From: Alteromonas salexigens
GTDB taxonomy: Bacteria; Pseudomonadota; Gammaproteobacteria; Enterobacterales; Alteromonadaceae
Direction of reading: 5' to 3'
Assembly: GCF_025628895.1 (NCBI RefSeq)
Contig: NZ_JAOTJC010000006.1
Location: 483,960 to 547,959 of the forward strand
DNA length: 64,000 nucleotides
Below the pieces are notes generated by a model, which did not search any database, was not told the origin of the DNA, and was given only the letters and a program-made list of their open reading frames with translations. Of this stretch, positions 9,828 through 17,944 are shown in pieces. The position numbers were made by a program, and so were the translations under genes. Every line of letters begins with the position of its first letter. The first letter of the stretch is position 1.

Positions 9828-10313
9828 CTAGGCGGCGAAGCGTTCGGCTTGTTTAACCAATTCATCCAGCAAGGTTGGGTCTTCATCTATAGTATCTGCG
9901 GTCACGGTTTTCTGGTGGGCTTGCTGCGTGGCCAGCGAGCAATTGCTCAATATATCTGCTGACAACTTCTTGCTGTCATTGCGCAGTGTGTGCGGATCAG
10001 GGTGCATACACTGCCACAACCTGGCATCGTCCACTGTGCCGCTGCTAAGTAACCGGGACGTAGTCTGATTAACCCCGCCCTCAGATGCATCCAGGGGCGG
10101 CCGTCGATAGTAATTCAGCCGTGCAGGGAAATTACTGTCACTAACCGCTTCCTCTTCCTGACTGAGTACCTGAGCAGGTGGAACCCCACTGCCCAGCTGT
10201 AACGCCAGCAATAAAGAGAAACTGGCACCCTGCCCGGCCGCCTGGGCTAGCTTACCCTGCCACTCCAGTTGATTAACCGGATGGAGCTGTATTGTCGAAT
10301 CCGTCGGTGTCAT
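9828..10313 (-). CDS. Uncharacterised protein resembling the VC2046/SO_2500 family
   Basis: The 161-residue protein has no recognisable catalytic motif, signal peptide or membrane segment. The segment GASFSLLLALQLGSG near residues 28-42 and the overall size recall the VC2046/SO_2500 group of hypothetical proteins from Vibrio and Shewanella. That assignment is from memory and is tentative. The middle part is proline- and serine-rich, and the C-terminus is acidic. It is a single gene with 88 bases to trhO. Function is unknown. Confidence 0.6.
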   Translation of the reverse strand: MTPTDSTIQLHPVNQLEWQGKLAQAAGQGASFSLLLALQLGSGVPPAQVLSQEEEAVSDSNFPARLNYYRRPPLDASEGGVNQTTSRLLSSGTVDDARLWQCMHPDPHTLRNDSKKLSADILSNCSLATQQAHQKTVTADTIDEDPTLLDELVKQAERFAA

Positions 10314-10510
10314 AGCAAGCAGCGTTAATGAAGATATTTTATTATCGACAACCAGACGGGTTTACTTAACCACTTCGCACTACGACAGGCGAAATTTTCG
10401 TCGCCCGGATACCACGAGGAAAGGATTTTTCTCGACGTCCTTGCGGTAACCGGGAATTTAATTGATGATGTTATGCAGTTCACACATAGCGATACCAAGC
10501 TGGTAAGTGC

Positions 10511-12148
10511 ATGAAATATGCTGATAAACAGATATTGATCATTGAAGATCAACGCCCGTTTCTATTGCTTTTACGCGGGTTACTGAATGCCATGGGGGCG
10601 ACCAGCGTGGTGACGAAGTCCTCGGCGGAACAAGGCCTTTCACTGTGTCGGAAGCAAAAATACGACATCATTATCTGCGACCTGCACCTGGGGGCAGATA
10701 AGAAAAACGGCTTTGAACTGATTGAGGAACTGCGCATTCGTAAGCTTATCAAGCCGTCCGCCATATTTCTTATCATCAGCGCCGACAGTGCCCGGCCCAT
10801 CGTATTAGGTTCTATTGAGCGCAGGCCGGATGATTATCTGATTAAGCCGTTTTCGCAGGCACAACTGAAATCACGTCTTGCCCGTAGCTGGCAAAAGCGG
10901 CAATTCCTGCAGCCAGTTTATGCAGCCGTATTTGAAGAGGAATGGGATAAAGCCATTGATAATGCCGAGCAACTGGCAGCACAGACGTCCCCTTATCAGC
11001 GCACGTGCGAGCAACTACTGGTGGAACTTTACTGGGAAGTCGGCGATGCGCAAAAAGCATTACAGGTGTTAAAGCCCTATGAGGACAATAAGCAAGTCAT
11101 GTGGGCTCAGATAGCGCTGGGCAAAACCTACCTGAAACTTGAACAACCGGAAAACGCGTTGGAAATTGCGCAGGCTGTCCTGCAAAAGAATCGCTTCAGT
11201 CCGGACGCCCACGACATCATGGCCGAGGCACATGATAAGCTGAACCATGGCCCCGAGGCTGAACTGGCCATCCAGCAAGCAATTAAGTTATCCCCTTACT
11301 CTTTACCGCGGCATTTCGCAGCCTGTTATATTGGCTGGCATAACCGAAACTTTGTCCTCACCGCCGAATCAAGTAAAGCTATCTGGGAATTGTCTAAACA
11401 TACGGTTCATCAGTCGGTAAGCAACTGGTGTGGTTATGTGCGCAGTATGTTGGATGCTGCTGAGCATACTGAGGACAGACGAACAAAAAACCGTTACCAG
11501 CAAGAGGCCCTGCTGGCTTTACAGCGAGGCAAGTTAGAGGATGTACTGGTACGCCACCGCGACACATTCGATGTGGATATATACGAACAGGTGATGTCAG
11601 CACGGGTAAACGCGCTGGATGGCAAAATGCTGGATGCCAAACGTCAGTTGGCTGCCTCTCAGCAGGCAATTTTAGATAAATTTGATAACTACCCACTGGA
11701 CTTCGCTCCCGATAGCCTGAAAGTCATGTATGACATTGGCGAATATGACGACTTGCTCCCCCTTAAGAAGCTAATGGAACTCAACGAGGCGGATCTGGAC
11801 CCCAGCAGTCTTGAACTGATGCGCAGAGAGGAACTGAGTGCGTCGGAGAAGCAGGCTAACTACCAACAGTTTAACCGTCAGGGAATTGACTTGTATCAGC
11901 AGGGGCAGTACGAGAAAGCCCGTGAGGCATTTATGCTCGCCCAATCATTTGCCCCCGTGAATACCGGGGTTGCGCTCAACCTGCTACAGTGTTTAATCAA
12001 GATACTGGATAAAAGCGATAAGCCAGAAGCTGAGCATATTAAAGAATGCCGGCGAATCTACAAACTTATTGAAAATATGCCACTGAAATTGCAGCACCAG
12101 GAAAAGCTGGAAGCTTTACAGGCTGACCTGTTTAACTATATAGGATAA
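10511..12148 (+). CDS. Response regulator with C-terminal TPR repeats (paralogue 1)
   Basis: The 545-residue protein has an N-terminal receiver domain (about 5-125) with acidic pair Glu12/Asp13, phosphoacceptor Asp57 in IICDLHLG, Ser90 and Lys112 in LIKPF, so it should be phosphorylated. The rest is helical with several TPR motifs, for example ENALEIAQAVLQKNRFSPDA and the last one GQYEKAREAFMLAQSFAP. No DNA-binding or enzymatic output domain is seen, so output is probably protein-protein contact. It is paralogous to the gene at 30911: both share HLG-x-x-KNG after the phosphosite and a final FxxAxxLxP...LNLLQC block. A lipoprotein gene follows after 5 bases. Confidence 0.87.
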   Translation: MKYADKQILIIEDQRPFLLLLRGLLNAMGATSVVTKSSAEQGLSLCRKQKYDIIICDLHLGADKKNGFELIEELRIRKLIKPSAIFLIISADSARPIVLGSIERRPDDYLIKPFSQAQLKSRLARSWQKRQFLQPVYAAVFEEEWDKAIDNAEQLAAQTSPYQRTCEQLLVELYWEVGDAQKALQVLKPYEDNKQVMWAQIALGKTYLKLEQPENALEIAQAVLQKNRFSPDAHDIMAEAHDKLNHGPEAELAIQQAIKLSPYSLPRHFAACYIGWHNRNFVLTAESSKAIWELSKHTVHQSVSNWCGYVRSMLDAAEHTEDRRTKNRYQQEALLALQRGKLEDVLVRHRDTFDVDIYEQVMSARVNALDGKMLDAKRQLAASQQAILDKFDNYPLDFAPDSLKVMYDIGEYDDLLPLKKLMELNEADLDPSSLELMRREELSASEKQANYQQFNRQGIDLYQQGQYEKAREAFMLAQSFAPVNTGVALNLLQCLIKILDKSDKPEAEHIKECRRIYKLIENMPLKLQHQEKLEALQADLFNYIG

Positions 12149-12153
12149 GCGCT

Positions 12154-12468
12154 ATGCAACAAGTTAAAGGAATGATGATGTGCGGTTCAGCCATGCTGGT
12201 ATTGGCGGCTTGTTCGTCGGCACCGCCGTGCGAGGACATTTTGGAAGTGAATCACCAACTAAAGACCTGTCAGTCACTGGCAAAGATTATGACAGATAAC
12301 CGCTACCCTCAGCAGGCTCTCACCGCCCGCAAGCGATATCAACAGGAATGTGAAGATATGCGTTACTACCGGGACGGCTATGACACTATCTGCAAAGGCA
12401 ATCAACCTGCCATTGGTCAGCGCCAGGAGCGCCAGCCTCCGGTGACGCCCGTCGCCCCGGAGTATTAA
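12154..12468 (+). CDS. Small cysteine-containing lipoprotein
   Basis: The 104-residue protein starts with a lipoprotein signal peptide: a hydrophobic run followed by the lipobox LAAC (Cys20), then SSAPP. The mature part has further cysteines (PPCEDI, LKTCQSL, QQECEDM, DTICKGN), so disulfides are likely. The C-terminus is proline-rich. I do not recognise the family. It lies 5 bases after the TPR response regulator and is probably in the same operon. Its stop codon interlocks with that of the convergent DUF6279 gene in a shared TTAA. Confidence 0.7.
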   Translation: MQQVKGMMMCGSAMLVLAACSSAPPCEDILEVNHQLKTCQSLAKIMTDNRYPQQALTARKRYQQECEDMRYYRDGYDTICKGNQPAIGQRQERQPPVTPVAPEY

Positions 12469-13313
12469 GCGTGGTCGAGTAAGTCTTCCAGATCTGCCAC
12501 CATCTCATCGAGCTCAGTTATTAGATGACGCTTCTGCGCTGCCGTGAACGTACTGGCTATTTCAGCAATCATCTTTGTATACAGCTCGCGGTTTTGTTGA
12601 CGTTTCAATTGATAGTCCGGGCTTCGGTAATTATCAGGGTTTGACATCACCGTCACCAGTTCGTCGGTAAACGCCGGGTTACTGTCGCGTAAAATAAACA
12701 ATTTGCGGCCCGCATTCTGGATATTCCGGCGATACGTAATCCAATCGCCAAAGGTCGATGCATATTGCGGCGCATACCGCTTTATAATGCGCTTTTGCTG
12801 GTCACTCAACTCCCCTATTCTGTCTTCAAGGTTATCGGTCATATCGTCTATCCGCTGTTCTAGCCGTTCCTCTTCAGGCTCTTGCATACGCTCACGATAT
12901 TCTTCTTCCTCTTCTTTGTTGTCTTCTTCCAGAGCCGCGAATAAACGAATCACCTGTTCATCATTAAGCGTAGTTGCCAGCTGCGCCAGCTCGGGGGCTA
13001 TTTCTTCTCTTAACCTTATCCAGTGTGCTGTGGCTTTTTCGAGGTGATCGTTTATCACCTGTGGCGTGAGGCGATCTTCAGTGATATCCGTGCGAATGGT
13101 CTGTAGCTGGGCAATATAGTGGTTAAGCTCTTCATTGCGGTGCCAGTTAATCCAGCGCTGAAGATGGCGATCAAACACCTTTTCCTGATGGTCGGTAAGC
13201 TCCACATAATCATCCATATACCAATAAACTAACCAGTCGAGATTATTATAGGCCAGCTTCGACGAACACCCGGCCAACATAATTGCCAGCAACGCTACAC
13301 ACAGTTTTTTCAT
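12465..13313 (-). CDS. DUF6279-type lipoprotein
   Basis: The start is placed at the ATG at 13313, preceded by GGGAAG; a longer frame upstream lacks a sensible signal. The protein is about 282 residues. It opens with a lipoprotein signal peptide (KKLCVALLAIMLAGC, lipobox LAGC), then SSKLAYNNLDWLVYWYMDDY, the hallmark of this uncharacterised family of outer-membrane-type lipoproteins. The rest is helical and very acidic in the centre (LEEDNKEEEEEYRERM), ending with DELVTVMSNPDNYRSPDY. Function is unknown. It is tail-to-tail with the small lipoprotein gene. Confidence 0.8.
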   Translation of the reverse strand: MKKLCVALLAIMLAGCSSKLAYNNLDWLVYWYMDDYVELTDHQEKVFDRHLQRWINWHRNEELNHYIAQLQTIRTDITEDRLTPQVINDHLEKATAHWIRLREEIAPELAQLATTLNDEQVIRLFAALEEDNKEEEEEYRERMQEPEEERLEQRIDDMTDNLEDRIGELSDQQKRIIKRYAPQYASTFGDWITYRRNIQNAGRKLFILRDSNPAFTDELVTVMSNPDNYRSPDYQLKRQQNRELYTKMIAEIASTFTAAQKRHLITELDEMVADLEDLLDHA

Positions 13314-13518
13314 TACGCTTCCCATCGAATTAACTTGCTTATTAGTCACTCTGCATTGAATTTGGTTTCGCACTACAATGTAACTGAGTATGTCAGCGCC
13401 AAGTGCAGTCCCCTGGCTCCACGCTTGTTGTATCTTGATTTACCATCGCACGGCTGGCAAGGTTAATCGCAGGCTGACGCAGCCAATACGTTTTGTACAC
13501 AATGAAAGGATGAATAAC

Positions 13519-14517
13519 GTGCCAAAAACTATCGCCGTACTGACATCAGGTGGTGACGCACCGGGAATGAATGCGTGTATACGGGCTATTGTACTGGCCT
13601 GCGAACGTGAGAATTACACCGTCTACGGCTATCTACACGGATATAACGGGCTGTTGAACCAGGAATACACCCAGCTTCACGCTGAACGGGTGCATAACTT
13701 AAACCAGCTGGGCGGCACCATACTACACAGCGCCCGCTGTCGGGAGTTTAAAACCCAGGATGCGGCTGAACGCGCCGCCGCCAATCTTGACGCCCTGGAA
13801 GTAGATATGCTGATTGTTATCGGCGGTGACGGCTCTTTCCGCGGGGCTATGCATCTGAGTAACTACTGGGACGGACAAATTATTGGTATCCCGGGCACCA
13901 TCGATAACGATATTAACGGCACCGATGCCACCATTGGCTATTACACTGCCATCGAAACCGCAGTGGACTCTATTGATAAAGTCAGGGATACCGCCGATGC
14001 ATTCGAACGAATATTTCTGGTGGAAGTCATGGGCCGGCATGCGGGCTTTCTGGGATTAAGCGCGGCACTGGCTTCAGCGTCGGACTTTGTACTACTTCCC
14101 GAATTATTTGAAAGCGAGGCGGCCACCCTGAAACAAATCGGTGAGCAGCTCAGTGAGCGTCGGGAGCAACGGGGCAATATCAGTTACATTATTGTGCTGG
14201 CTGAAAACCTGTGGCCCGGCGGTATTAATAAGCTAGCCGAAAAATTGCAGTCACTAACCCAATCTGAAGTCCGGCCTGTCATCCTCGGCCATGTTCAGCG
14301 GGGCGGCGCACCAGTGAGTCAGGACCGGATTATGGCCATGAAATTAGGTGCCCATGCGGTGTCATTGGCCGGCAGTCAGACCAACTGTGTGATGGTAGGT
14401 GAAAGATATGGCAAGCCGTGTGAGGTTCCCTTGCCCGTCACCTGGTCTGAGCCCAAACCCCTCAGTGACAGCGACGTCAATACCATGAAGCAACTCATGA
14501 ATAACCGTTACGCGTAA
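13519..14517 (+). CDS. pfkA: 6-phosphofructokinase, ATP-dependent
   Basis: PfkA phosphorylates fructose-6-phosphate to the 1,6-bisphosphate in glycolysis. Motifs seen are VLTSGGDAPGMNA (ATP site), IGGDGSFRGA, PGTIDNDINGTDATIG with the catalytic aspartate, EVMGRHAGFLG and GHVQRGG. I choose the GTG at 13519. AAAGGA at 13505-13510 then lies 8 bases upstream, whereas it would touch the ATG at 13510. The resulting N-terminus, MPKTIAVLTSGGD, aligns with MIKKIGVLTSGGD of E. coli. The protein is about 332 residues, slightly longer than E. coli PfkA. The gene is monocistronic. Confidence 0.94.
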   Translation: MPKTIAVLTSGGDAPGMNACIRAIVLACERENYTVYGYLHGYNGLLNQEYTQLHAERVHNLNQLGGTILHSARCREFKTQDAAERAAANLDALEVDMLIVIGGDGSFRGAMHLSNYWDGQIIGIPGTIDNDINGTDATIGYYTAIETAVDSIDKVRDTADAFERIFLVEVMGRHAGFLGLSAALASASDFVLLPELFESEAATLKQIGEQLSERREQRGNISYIIVLAENLWPGGINKLAEKLQSLTQSEVRPVILGHVQRGGAPVSQDRIMAMKLGAHAVSLAGSQTNCVMVGERYGKPCEVPLPVTWSEPKPLSDSDVNTMKQLMNNRYA

Positions 14518-14618
14518 CCCTTTTCCTTAGTCCGGTTGGTCATTAACACGCTTGAGGGAGTGGATGCTGGCTATACCGGCGCACCCACCCGGGGTTGTTG
14601 CTGCATGACGATGTGTTT

Positions 14619-15446
14619 TTACATCTTCATCGCCGCTTTGACTTTATCACGGTGACTACGACTGACTTTCAGTTCAGTATCGTTTTGCAGGATAAGATGA
14701 TATTCGCCGCTGATATGGCTCACCAGCTTTTTCACAAAGCGGATATTGGCAATGGCAGAACGGTGGACCCGTACAAACCACTGGGGATTAAGTTCCTGCT
14801 CAAGCTCTTTCATGGTTTTACGCATAATATGCATACCATCCAAGGCATGGACACACATGTAATCACCGGCAGCATCTATCCACTGAATATCCTTCACATT
14901 TACACGGGTCACTTCCGAACCATCTTTAATGGCCAACACATCCGGGTAAGGGTTGGTATCAACAGGCTCCCCTTTAGCCAGTTTCCGCAATATCTCTTCA
15001 CAATCATCACCGGTAAGTTCTGCCACCAGATTCACCAATTTGCGTGACTGCTCATCCTGATACTGAGTCGAAAAATACTCTCTGACCTTGTCCAGCGCAG
15101 CTTTTAAGCGCGTGTCGTCAGCTGGTTTGAGCAGATAATCCAGGGCGTGGACGTCAAATGCTTTAATGGCATAACTGTCGTACGCGGTCACAAACACAAT
15201 CATGGGTACAGGTTGTTGGAGCTCTCGCAATTTATGGATGACCTGGAAACCGTTTAATCCCGGCATCTGAATGTCCAGAAACACCAAATCAGGACGGTGC
15301 TGGGTAATCGCATTTACTGCATCGACACCGTTCTGACACTCGGCCACGACCTCCACATCTTCATGACGCTCTAGACGCGCCCGCAAGCCTCTTCTGGCAA
15401 GCGGTTCATCGTCTACCACTATTGTTCTAATTTTATTTTCGGTCAT
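14619..15446 (-). CDS. LytTR-family response regulator
   Basis: The 275-residue protein has a receiver domain with the acidic pair in VDDEP, phosphoacceptor Asp58 in VFLDIQMPG, Thr88 and Lys107 in YLLKPAD. A C-terminal LytTR DNA-binding domain (about 165-275) includes WIDAAGDYMCVHALDG, PQWFVRVHRSAIANI and LKVSRSHRDKVK. It is the second gene of an operon with the LytS-type kinase: its ATG lies 1 base beyond the kinase TGA. LytTR pairs of this layout (AlgR/BtsR-like) usually regulate a few targets such as transporters or surface components. Targets are not visible here. Confidence 0.93.
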   Translation of the reverse strand: MTENKIRTIVVDDEPLARRGLRARLERHEDVEVVAECQNGVDAVNAITQHRPDLVFLDIQMPGLNGFQVIHKLRELQQPVPMIVFVTAYDSYAIKAFDVHALDYLLKPADDTRLKAALDKVREYFSTQYQDEQSRKLVNLVAELTGDDCEEILRKLAKGEPVDTNPYPDVLAIKDGSEVTRVNVKDIQWIDAAGDYMCVHALDGMHIMRKTMKELEQELNPQWFVRVHRSAIANIRFVKKLVSHISGEYHLILQNDTELKVSRSHRDKVKAAMKM

Positions 15447-15447
15447 A

Positions 15448-16560
15448 TCATGCGTCCTTTACTTCATAGGGGATCCGTATCCTCACCCGAACCCCCGACG
15501 GCTTATTGTGCTCAATAGAGAATGCAAAATTCCGGTGATACAGGGAGTTCAGGCGTTCCTTTATATTAACCAGGCCTACGCCGTTTTCGCGGCTTAGCTG
15601 GCCCTTCTGAATATCAGCGCCCGGACCGTTGTCGGCAACGTCCAGGAGTAAATCGTTGCCAAATGTGCGAGCTGAAATCTCAATTTTTCCACCCTGCTCC
15701 ATCTTCGAAATAGCGTGTTTGATAGCATTTTCAATAATGGGTTGCAGGATCATGCTCGGCACAAGCGCATATTCGCACGAATCGTCGATATCCCAGCTCA
15801 CGTCTAAACGATCGTCAAAACGTACCCGCTCTATCTCAAGGTAGAGTCGCAGTGCTTTAATTTCCTGCCCCAACGGGACTTTCTTAATGGGGTCGTTATC
15901 CAGTGAATAACGCAAAAAGTCGCTCAGCCGGGACACCATCGCTTCTGCAGTGTCATTTTCCTTAAGCAGCACCAGTGTGGAGATTGCGTTTAATGTATTA
16001 AATAAGAAATGAGGATTGAGCTGATAGCGAAGCATCTTAATATGGGCCTGATGCGCCATTGTGGTAGCTTTAAGGGCGTTTTGCTTTTCCTTTTGCAACA
16101 TCTGAAAGTTTTTGATGCCAAAGTACACGCCGCTCCAGCAACCAATCATGATCAGTGAATTAATGGTACTGCTGAAGTACATGTACCAGGCTTCGGGACG
16201 ATAACCGTGTTTATAGATCTCCCAGTAATTCACATTTTTGACCACCGTCCATAGCAGCGCGACACCGTAACAGGCCGCTATAACGGTAAATATCATTTTC
16301 AGGGGCGGCTGTTTGCGGGCCCACCGGTACAGGTAACGCAGCGGAATGGTAAGTAACCAGCCAGCGTAGGCGTTAAGCAGGATGATGAAAACCCAGATAG
16401 GCCGCACATCGTGAAGGAAGGATCCTACATAGTAGATGATCGCAAAGCCCGCCCAGCCAGCACTGTGCAGTGCCCAGAACAGACGTTCATTGCTTTCGAA
16501 TAAGCGTTGCCAACGGCTCACATTACTACCGGTTCGTGAAATAGTCTTCTGATTATACAA
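15448..16560 (-). CDS. LytS/AlgZ-type membrane histidine kinase
   Basis: The protein is 370 residues if the TTG at 16560 is the start. Four hydrophobic segments lie in the first 150 residues (for example FWALHSAGWAGFAIIYYVG and IWVFIILLNAYAGWLLTIP), followed by a His_kinase domain with RYQLNPHFLFNTLNA (His184), N-box IIENAIKHA, DNGPG and GVGLVNIKERL. It should phosphorylate the LytTR regulator encoded downstream. The start is uncertain: the TTG lies inside TTGTATAAT, which resembles a -10 element, and a GTG at 16521 is an alternative. An inverted repeat sits directly upstream. Confidence 0.9.
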   Translation of the reverse strand: MYNQKTISRTGSNVSRWQRLFESNERLFWALHSAGWAGFAIIYYVGSFLHDVRPIWVFIILLNAYAGWLLTIPLRYLYRWARKQPPLKMIFTVIAACYGVALLWTVVKNVNYWEIYKHGYRPEAWYMYFSSTINSLIMIGCWSGVYFGIKNFQMLQKEKQNALKATTMAHQAHIKMLRYQLNPHFLFNTLNAISTLVLLKENDTAEAMVSRLSDFLRYSLDNDPIKKVPLGQEIKALRLYLEIERVRFDDRLDVSWDIDDSCEYALVPSMILQPIIENAIKHAISKMEQGGKIEISARTFGNDLLLDVADNGPGADIQKGQLSRENGVGLVNIKERLNSLYHRNFAFSIEHNKPSGVRVRIRIPYEVKDA

Positions 16561-16584
16561 GTTACAGCCGCTGTCGACTGTAAC
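16561..16584. promoter_or_regulatory. Inverted repeat upstream of the LytS-type kinase gene
   Basis: GTTACAG (16561-16567) and CTGTAAC (16578-16584) form a perfect 7-bp dyad with a 10-base spacer, directly next to a TATAAT (complement of 16552-16557) on the minus strand. It could be an operator for this two-component operon. The LytTR regulator itself usually binds direct repeats, so another regulator is possible. Confidence 0.4.
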
Positions 16585-16604
16585 TTAGTCGTGTGTCTCT
16601 GTAG

Positions 16605-16628
16605 GCTGGTCGCACATGACCGACCAGC
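16605..16628. terminator. Hairpin downstream of the Mpo1-like gene
   Basis: GCTGGTCG (16605-16612) and CGACCAGC (16621-16628) form a perfect 8-bp stem with an 8-base loop, 19 bases past the stop of the Mpo1-like gene. There is no T-tract, so factor-independent termination is uncertain. Confidence 0.4.
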
Positions 16629-16646
16629 AAAATGTGGATTGCATAA

Positions 16647-17108
16647 TTAATAGCTGATATTCATACGTTTTAACCAGTGCACCCACCACCAGGCGGGACC
16701 GACCAGCAAAAAACGTAAATCTTCGAAAAAGGAAGGTTTTTTCCCCTCTATCTTATGGCCCACGAACTGTAAGATCCACATCACCACAAACAAGGCCAGG
16801 CAGAACTGCCACACTGAAATACCGGCCATGACCAGCAGATTGATACCTAAAAAACACGCTATGGTAAGCAAAGTCATTGCCGCGCCTATCGGGCCTGATA
16901 GCAGGAAATAATAATATAACACCGGAATAGCAATGATATGGGCCCATGTCACATCAAAGGCGGCTAGCCAGGATGGCACAGGGATCGACCAAATCAAGCC
17001 CAGCGTTACGAAGTATATACTCGGTACGGCCACCGCATGAATAAGCACATTGGTTTTATTCCGATGGCTTTCATCATATCGCATTAATAATCTTTCAATG
17101 TCTCGCAT
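16647..17108 (-). CDS. Mpo1-like (DUF962) membrane protein
   Basis: The 153-residue protein belongs to the YGL010w/Mpo1-like family. The N-terminal YDESHRNKTNVLIHAVAVP carries the conserved histidines, and GHKIEGKKPSFFEDLRFLLVGPAWW is the family's C-terminal signature. Three to four hydrophobic segments suggest an inner-membrane protein. Yeast Mpo1 is an iron(II)-dependent dioxygenase acting in alpha-oxidation of 2-hydroxy fatty acids. The bacterial proteins keep the histidines, but their substrate is not established. It is a single gene. Confidence 0.88.
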   Translation of the reverse strand: MRDIERLLMRYDESHRNKTNVLIHAVAVPSIYFVTLGLIWSIPVPSWLAAFDVTWAHIIAIPVLYYYFLLSGPIGAAMTLLTIACFLGINLLVMAGISVWQFCLALFVVMWILQFVGHKIEGKKPSFFEDLRFLLVGPAWWWVHWLKRMNISY

Positions 17109-17152
17109 AGCACTTCTCCCTTTTAAGCAATTGTTTTTATTTTTATATACGC

Positions 17153-17851
17153 CTAACCCAGCAAGATATGACGCTTCAGCAATGTATTGACAGATTCCTG
17201 CTCGTCATCAAATTTAACCCCGTAATAAATATATTCTTTTTGCTGGCTGCTGTTTTTAACTTCGCCTTGCAGGGTCAGGGATTGTCCATCATAACTGTAG
17301 GTCATTGTTACTGTCTGTTCCTGAACCAGGATGGGCCAGTCCGGCTTTACCGGCATCGCAATGCGACAGCCATCAACCGATACATCCACGATGATGCCAG
17401 TTGCCTGACTGATATGCGGAGCATCATCTATGTTCACGTCAACCGCTATCCCGGGTTGGGAGCGTTTCGTTGCGCGCAAACCAAATGACTGCACCCCGGT
17501 GGGGAACGTGGTCATTAACAGCCCGCTGGGATGGGACAATAATTTCAGTACTTTGACTCTGAAAGCGACGACCTGCCCTGAATCCCCTTCCAGGACATAC
17601 CTCACCACCACCTCGTTTTCTGGCAGCAGTAAATCGCGTACCAGTGCCCATTTGGCAGTCACCGGAATTTGAAAAATCATGCAATTAGGAATTTCCATTC
17701 CCACATACTGTGTTTTTACCCGCTTGGGTGACGTCGGCGTGGCTATTTGCAAATCGATAGTCGAGCCAGGTACCAGGCCTTTTAGTGCCTGTATATCTTC
17801 ACTGCTTAACGATAATTGTTCATCTGCGGCCATAAACGGGCTCTGACTCAT
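17153..17851 (-). CDS. PilZ-domain protein, flagellar-brake (YcgR)-like
   Basis: The ATG at 17851 gives about 232 residues; a longer frame to 18004 would overlap the divergent M61 peptidase gene and has no better ribosome site. An N-terminal YcgR-like domain (VPGSTIDLQI, QTQYVGME-type strand, CMIFQIP) is followed by a PilZ domain with LRATKRSQPGIAVDVNI, GIIVDVSVDGCRIAMP and YYGVKFDDEQ. The c-di-GMP motif RxxxR is not clean here (RATKRSQPG), while the D/NxSxxG motif is present as DVSVDG. Such proteins slow flagellar rotation or control surface functions when c-di-GMP rises. Confidence 0.82.
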   Translation of the reverse strand: MSQSPFMAADEQLSLSSEDIQALKGLVPGSTIDLQIATPTSPKRVKTQYVGMEIPNCMIFQIPVTAKWALVRDLLLPENEVVVRYVLEGDSGQVVAFRVKVLKLLSHPSGLLMTTFPTGVQSFGLRATKRSQPGIAVDVNIDDAPHISQATGIIVDVSVDGCRIAMPVKPDWPILVQEQTVTMTYSYDGQSLTLQGEVKNSSQQKEYIYYGVKFDDEQESVNTLLKRHILLG

Positions 17852-17944
17852 AGGACTGGTTCCAATGTAACCAATTTTTAACGGGCTGACAAAAAGTTCC
17901 TTCTGCGGCATCATGGCTGCCATTATCAGCTGTAGGAATGTACT

